A stretch of DNA of 24,742 bases from Fusobacterium sp. GTDB taxonomy: Bacteria > Fusobacteriota > Fusobacteriia > Fusobacteriales > Fusobacteriaceae. A model generated the notes under the pieces. The model was not told the origin of the DNA, searched no databases, and was given only the letters and a program-made list of their open reading frames with translations. Of the stretch, positions 23,124-24,742 are shown piece after piece; positions within the stretch are counted from its first letter, which is position 1; each line of letters begins with the position of its first letter. A program made the translations under genes and the position numbers. The stretch lies in assembly GCA_020024915.1 (NCBI GenBank), contig JAHHSZ010000013.1, positions 1 to 24,742 on the forward strand, read 5' to 3'.

Positions 23124-24404
23124 ATGGAATTTAAATCAATCACAGATTCATATAAAGAGATAATATCCCAAGGTAAACTAAGTAATATTACAAATGTCAT
23201 TAAAAAAGCATTGGCTAGTTATAAGAGAGCTAACTCAGGACTCTGGGTTACCTCTCTTTGTTTCTATACTATTCTTTCTCTAGTTCCTATCTTTGCCATA
23301 CTTTTTAGCTTGGGGACTTGGTTTGGAATAGCTGATTACTTACTTATCAAGCTTAGAGATTACTCTCCTTTAAACGATGAATCAATAAATCTTTTAATAA
23401 CCTTTGCTCAAAACTTTTTGGAAAATACCAGAACTGGGATATTAGCTGGTATCGGTTTTCTCTTCTTAGGTTGGACTCTTATCTCAATGTTTTCTATTAT
23501 TGAAAAAGCTTTTAATGACATCTGGAGAGTAGAGAAATCTAGAATGTTCCTAAGAAAGATCACTGACTATATCTCATTTTTTATTCTTTTTCCAACACTA
23601 CTTGTAATCTCAAGTGGAGTTATAAAAATAATCAGTGATAGAATGGGTGTGGATTACTGGGGACTCAGTTTATTTGTTCGTTTAGTTCCATTTTTTACAC
23701 TTCTTCTATTTTTTACTGCTATGTATATGCTCATTCCAAATACTCAAGTTAGATTTATTCCAGCCTTTATAGCTGCAATTTTCATATCGCTATTTTTCTC
23801 TGGATTTCAATCTCTATTTATACTATTACAAGGAATGGTAAATACATACAATAAGATATATGGTAGTTTTTCTGTTGTCTTTATCTCCTTGTTTTGGCTA
23901 AAAATAATGTGGTTTTTTATAATTCTTGGTTCACATCTCTGCTACTTTTTACAAAATCGAGAACTACACCTCTACAATAAGAGCATTGATAATATCAGCT
24001 TTAAATATAAAGAGTATAGTGCAATTATCATAGTTAGCGAGCTGATAAAAAGATATCTCAAAAATCTTTCTCCACTTACTATCAATGAGATAGTTGAAAC
24101 TTATAATATACCTTATGAAGTAGTATCTCATATTCTAAATATCTTTATCTCATATGAATTAGTTGGAATGATTGGGGAAAAAGAGGAGAAAAATTATGTA
24201 ATCATCAAAAATATTGATCAAATATCATTTGAAACTATATTTAAATATCTTGAAGATTATGGCGAAAACATAAATATCAACAATCTTGAAGAGATTCAAC
24301 CACTCTTAGAGTGTGTTCAGAAAAAAGATTTTCAACTTATTTTTAAAGGGTATATAGAAAAGAGAGAATTAATAAAAAACATTTTTAAAGTTTCAAATAG
24401 CTAA
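23124..24404 (+). CDS. YihY/virulence factor BrkB family membrane protein
   Basis: 426 aa. Residues ~25-285 carry the YihY pattern with six membrane segments: the AL-SYKRANSGLWVTSLCFYT opening in two parts (ALASYKRANSG, LCFYTILSLVPIFAI), WTLISMFSIIEKAFNDIWRV, IPNTQVRFIPAF, and LQGMVNTYNKIYGSF near 255. The C-terminal ~130 residues are soluble and look winged-helix-like (PLTINEIVETYNIPYEVV), as in longer members. Older annotations call the family ribonuclease BN, which is not supported. Its role is uncertain, perhaps in envelope transport. GGGAGG precedes the ATG. Confidence 0.92.
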   Translation: MEFKSITDSYKEIISQGKLSNITNVIKKALASYKRANSGLWVTSLCFYTILSLVPIFAILFSLGTWFGIADYLLIKLRDYSPLNDESINLLITFAQNFLENTRTGILAGIGFLFLGWTLISMFSIIEKAFNDIWRVEKSRMFLRKITDYISFFILFPTLLVISSGVIKIISDRMGVDYWGLSLFVRLVPFFTLLLFFTAMYMLIPNTQVRFIPAFIAAIFISLFFSGFQSLFILLQGMVNTYNKIYGSFSVVFISLFWLKIMWFFIILGSHLCYFLQNRELHLYNKSIDNISFKYKEYSAIIIVSELIKRYLKNLSPLTINEIVETYNIPYEVVSHILNIFISYELVGMIGEKEEKNYVIIKNIDQISFETIFKYLEDYGENININNLEEIQPLLECVQKKDFQLIFKGYIEKRELIKNIFKVSNS

Positions 24405-24413
24405 GCTATTTCA

Positions 24414-24437
24414 ACTCCCACCTCCTTAGGTGGGAGT
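24414..24437. terminator. Strong hairpin between convergent genes
   Basis: A perfect 10-bp GC-rich stem ACTCCCACCT/AGGTGGGAGT with a CCTT loop lies 10 nt after the yihY stop and 25 nt before the stop of the gene on the opposite strand. T-runs are short on both sides, but the stem is the most stable in the window, and the placement fits a shared bidirectional terminator. Confidence 0.7.
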
Positions 24438-24461
24438 CTTCTTGGAGATTTTAAGATAAAA

Positions 24462-24742
24462 TTATAACTTTTTTAACTTAACTTTTGGCTCTCTTGGTAG
24501 TGCAAATCTAGGAATGAATCTGTCAAAACCTGTTAAAGTTAGTAATAACATACTTACTACAGCTATGAATGCTATAAAGTTATATTGAATGATATCTATT
24601 GGTGAAAACTCCTCTAGAGGATATACAGTAGCTGCTATCCCCAAATAAAACCCAATATATACATGCCAAGGAATCAATTGGGAACCGAATACTCCCATAG
24701 CATCACTAAATGTAGCATTTCTAAGTCTCAATACCTCTATAT
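24462..24742 (-). CDS. C-terminal end of a membrane transporter, NhaC-like Na+/H+ antiporter (partial)
   Basis: The frame is open to the right edge, so only about the last 93 residues are seen. The segment RLRNATFSDAMGVFGSQLIPWHVY resembles the conserved end region of NhaC-type antiporters (a Leu-Ile-Pro-Trp motif before the final helices). Two hydrophobic segments follow (YIGFYLGIAATVYPL; YNFIAFIAVVSMLLLTLTG), then a basic tail VKLKKL. The family call rests on this short piece. Confidence 0.6.
   Translation of the reverse strand, partial: IEVLRLRNATFSDAMGVFGSQLIPWHVYIGFYLGIAATVYPLEEFSPIDIIQYNFIAFIAVVSMLLLTLTGFDRFIPRFALPREPKVKLKKL

Noticed and set aside
23124..24404. Ribonuclease BN annotation of the YihY protein
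   Set aside because: It is a multi-pass membrane protein without nuclease motifs; the RNase BN name belongs to a different (metallo-beta-lactamase) protein.

Overview
The window is AT-rich (roughly 70-75% A+T by eye) with strong AGGAGG-type ribosome binding sites. It looks like a Fusobacterium species. The main reasons are a fused AroB-Ppx protein, a complete selenocysteine locus and the low GC; the genus assignment is an inference from gene content, not from a search.

Layout. (1) 1-1214, minus: N-terminal part of a PLD-like/SNF2-type helicase that runs off the left edge, a gene type common in restriction/defence neighbourhoods. (2) 1331-1925, minus: a frameshifted, 5'-truncated AcuI/YhdH-type acrylyl-CoA reductase. 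(3) 1936-8785, minus: an operon reading VOC epimerase-like protein, lactoyl-CoA dehydratase activator (lcdC), dehydratase subunits (lcdA, lcdB), acyl-CoA dehydrogenase, etfB, etfA. (4) 9061-10554, plus: a divergently transcribed 497-aa HTH regulator with an unrecognised sensor region. (5) 10750-13929, plus: propionate CoA-transferase (pct) and an LctP-family lactate permease. (6) 13959-13994: a terminator between convergent units. (7) 14020-19503, minus: the selenocysteine locus, reading small ORF, selD, selA, selB, yedF, DUF3343 protein, tRNA-Sec. selD is itself a selenoprotein gene with an in-frame TGA at codon 14. (8) 19593-21572, minus: a fused 3-dehydroquinate synthase/Ppx-GppA phosphatase. 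(9) 21806-24404, plus: htpX, a small exported protein and a YihY/BrkB membrane protein. (10) 24462 to the right edge, minus: C-terminal end of an NhaC-like antiporter.

Regions 3-5 together encode an essentially complete acrylate (direct reductive) pathway. Lactate enters by the permease and is activated to lactoyl-CoA by Pct. LcdAB, fired by LcdC, dehydrates it to acryloyl-CoA, and acyl-CoA dehydrogenase/Etf reduces that to propionyl-CoA. Pct then releases propionate by CoA exchange. Two extra components stand out. One is a methylmalonyl-CoA-epimerase-like VOC protein as the first gene of the operon, although no methylmalonyl-CoA step is visible. The other is the large regulator, flanked by a tandem 10-bp repeat (TAAAAGTCAA x3) upstream of pct and a near-match in the divergent promoter region. 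These suggest a self-contained lactate-responsive module. It lies directly beyond the 3' end of tRNA-Sec, a known integration hotspot in enterobacteria.
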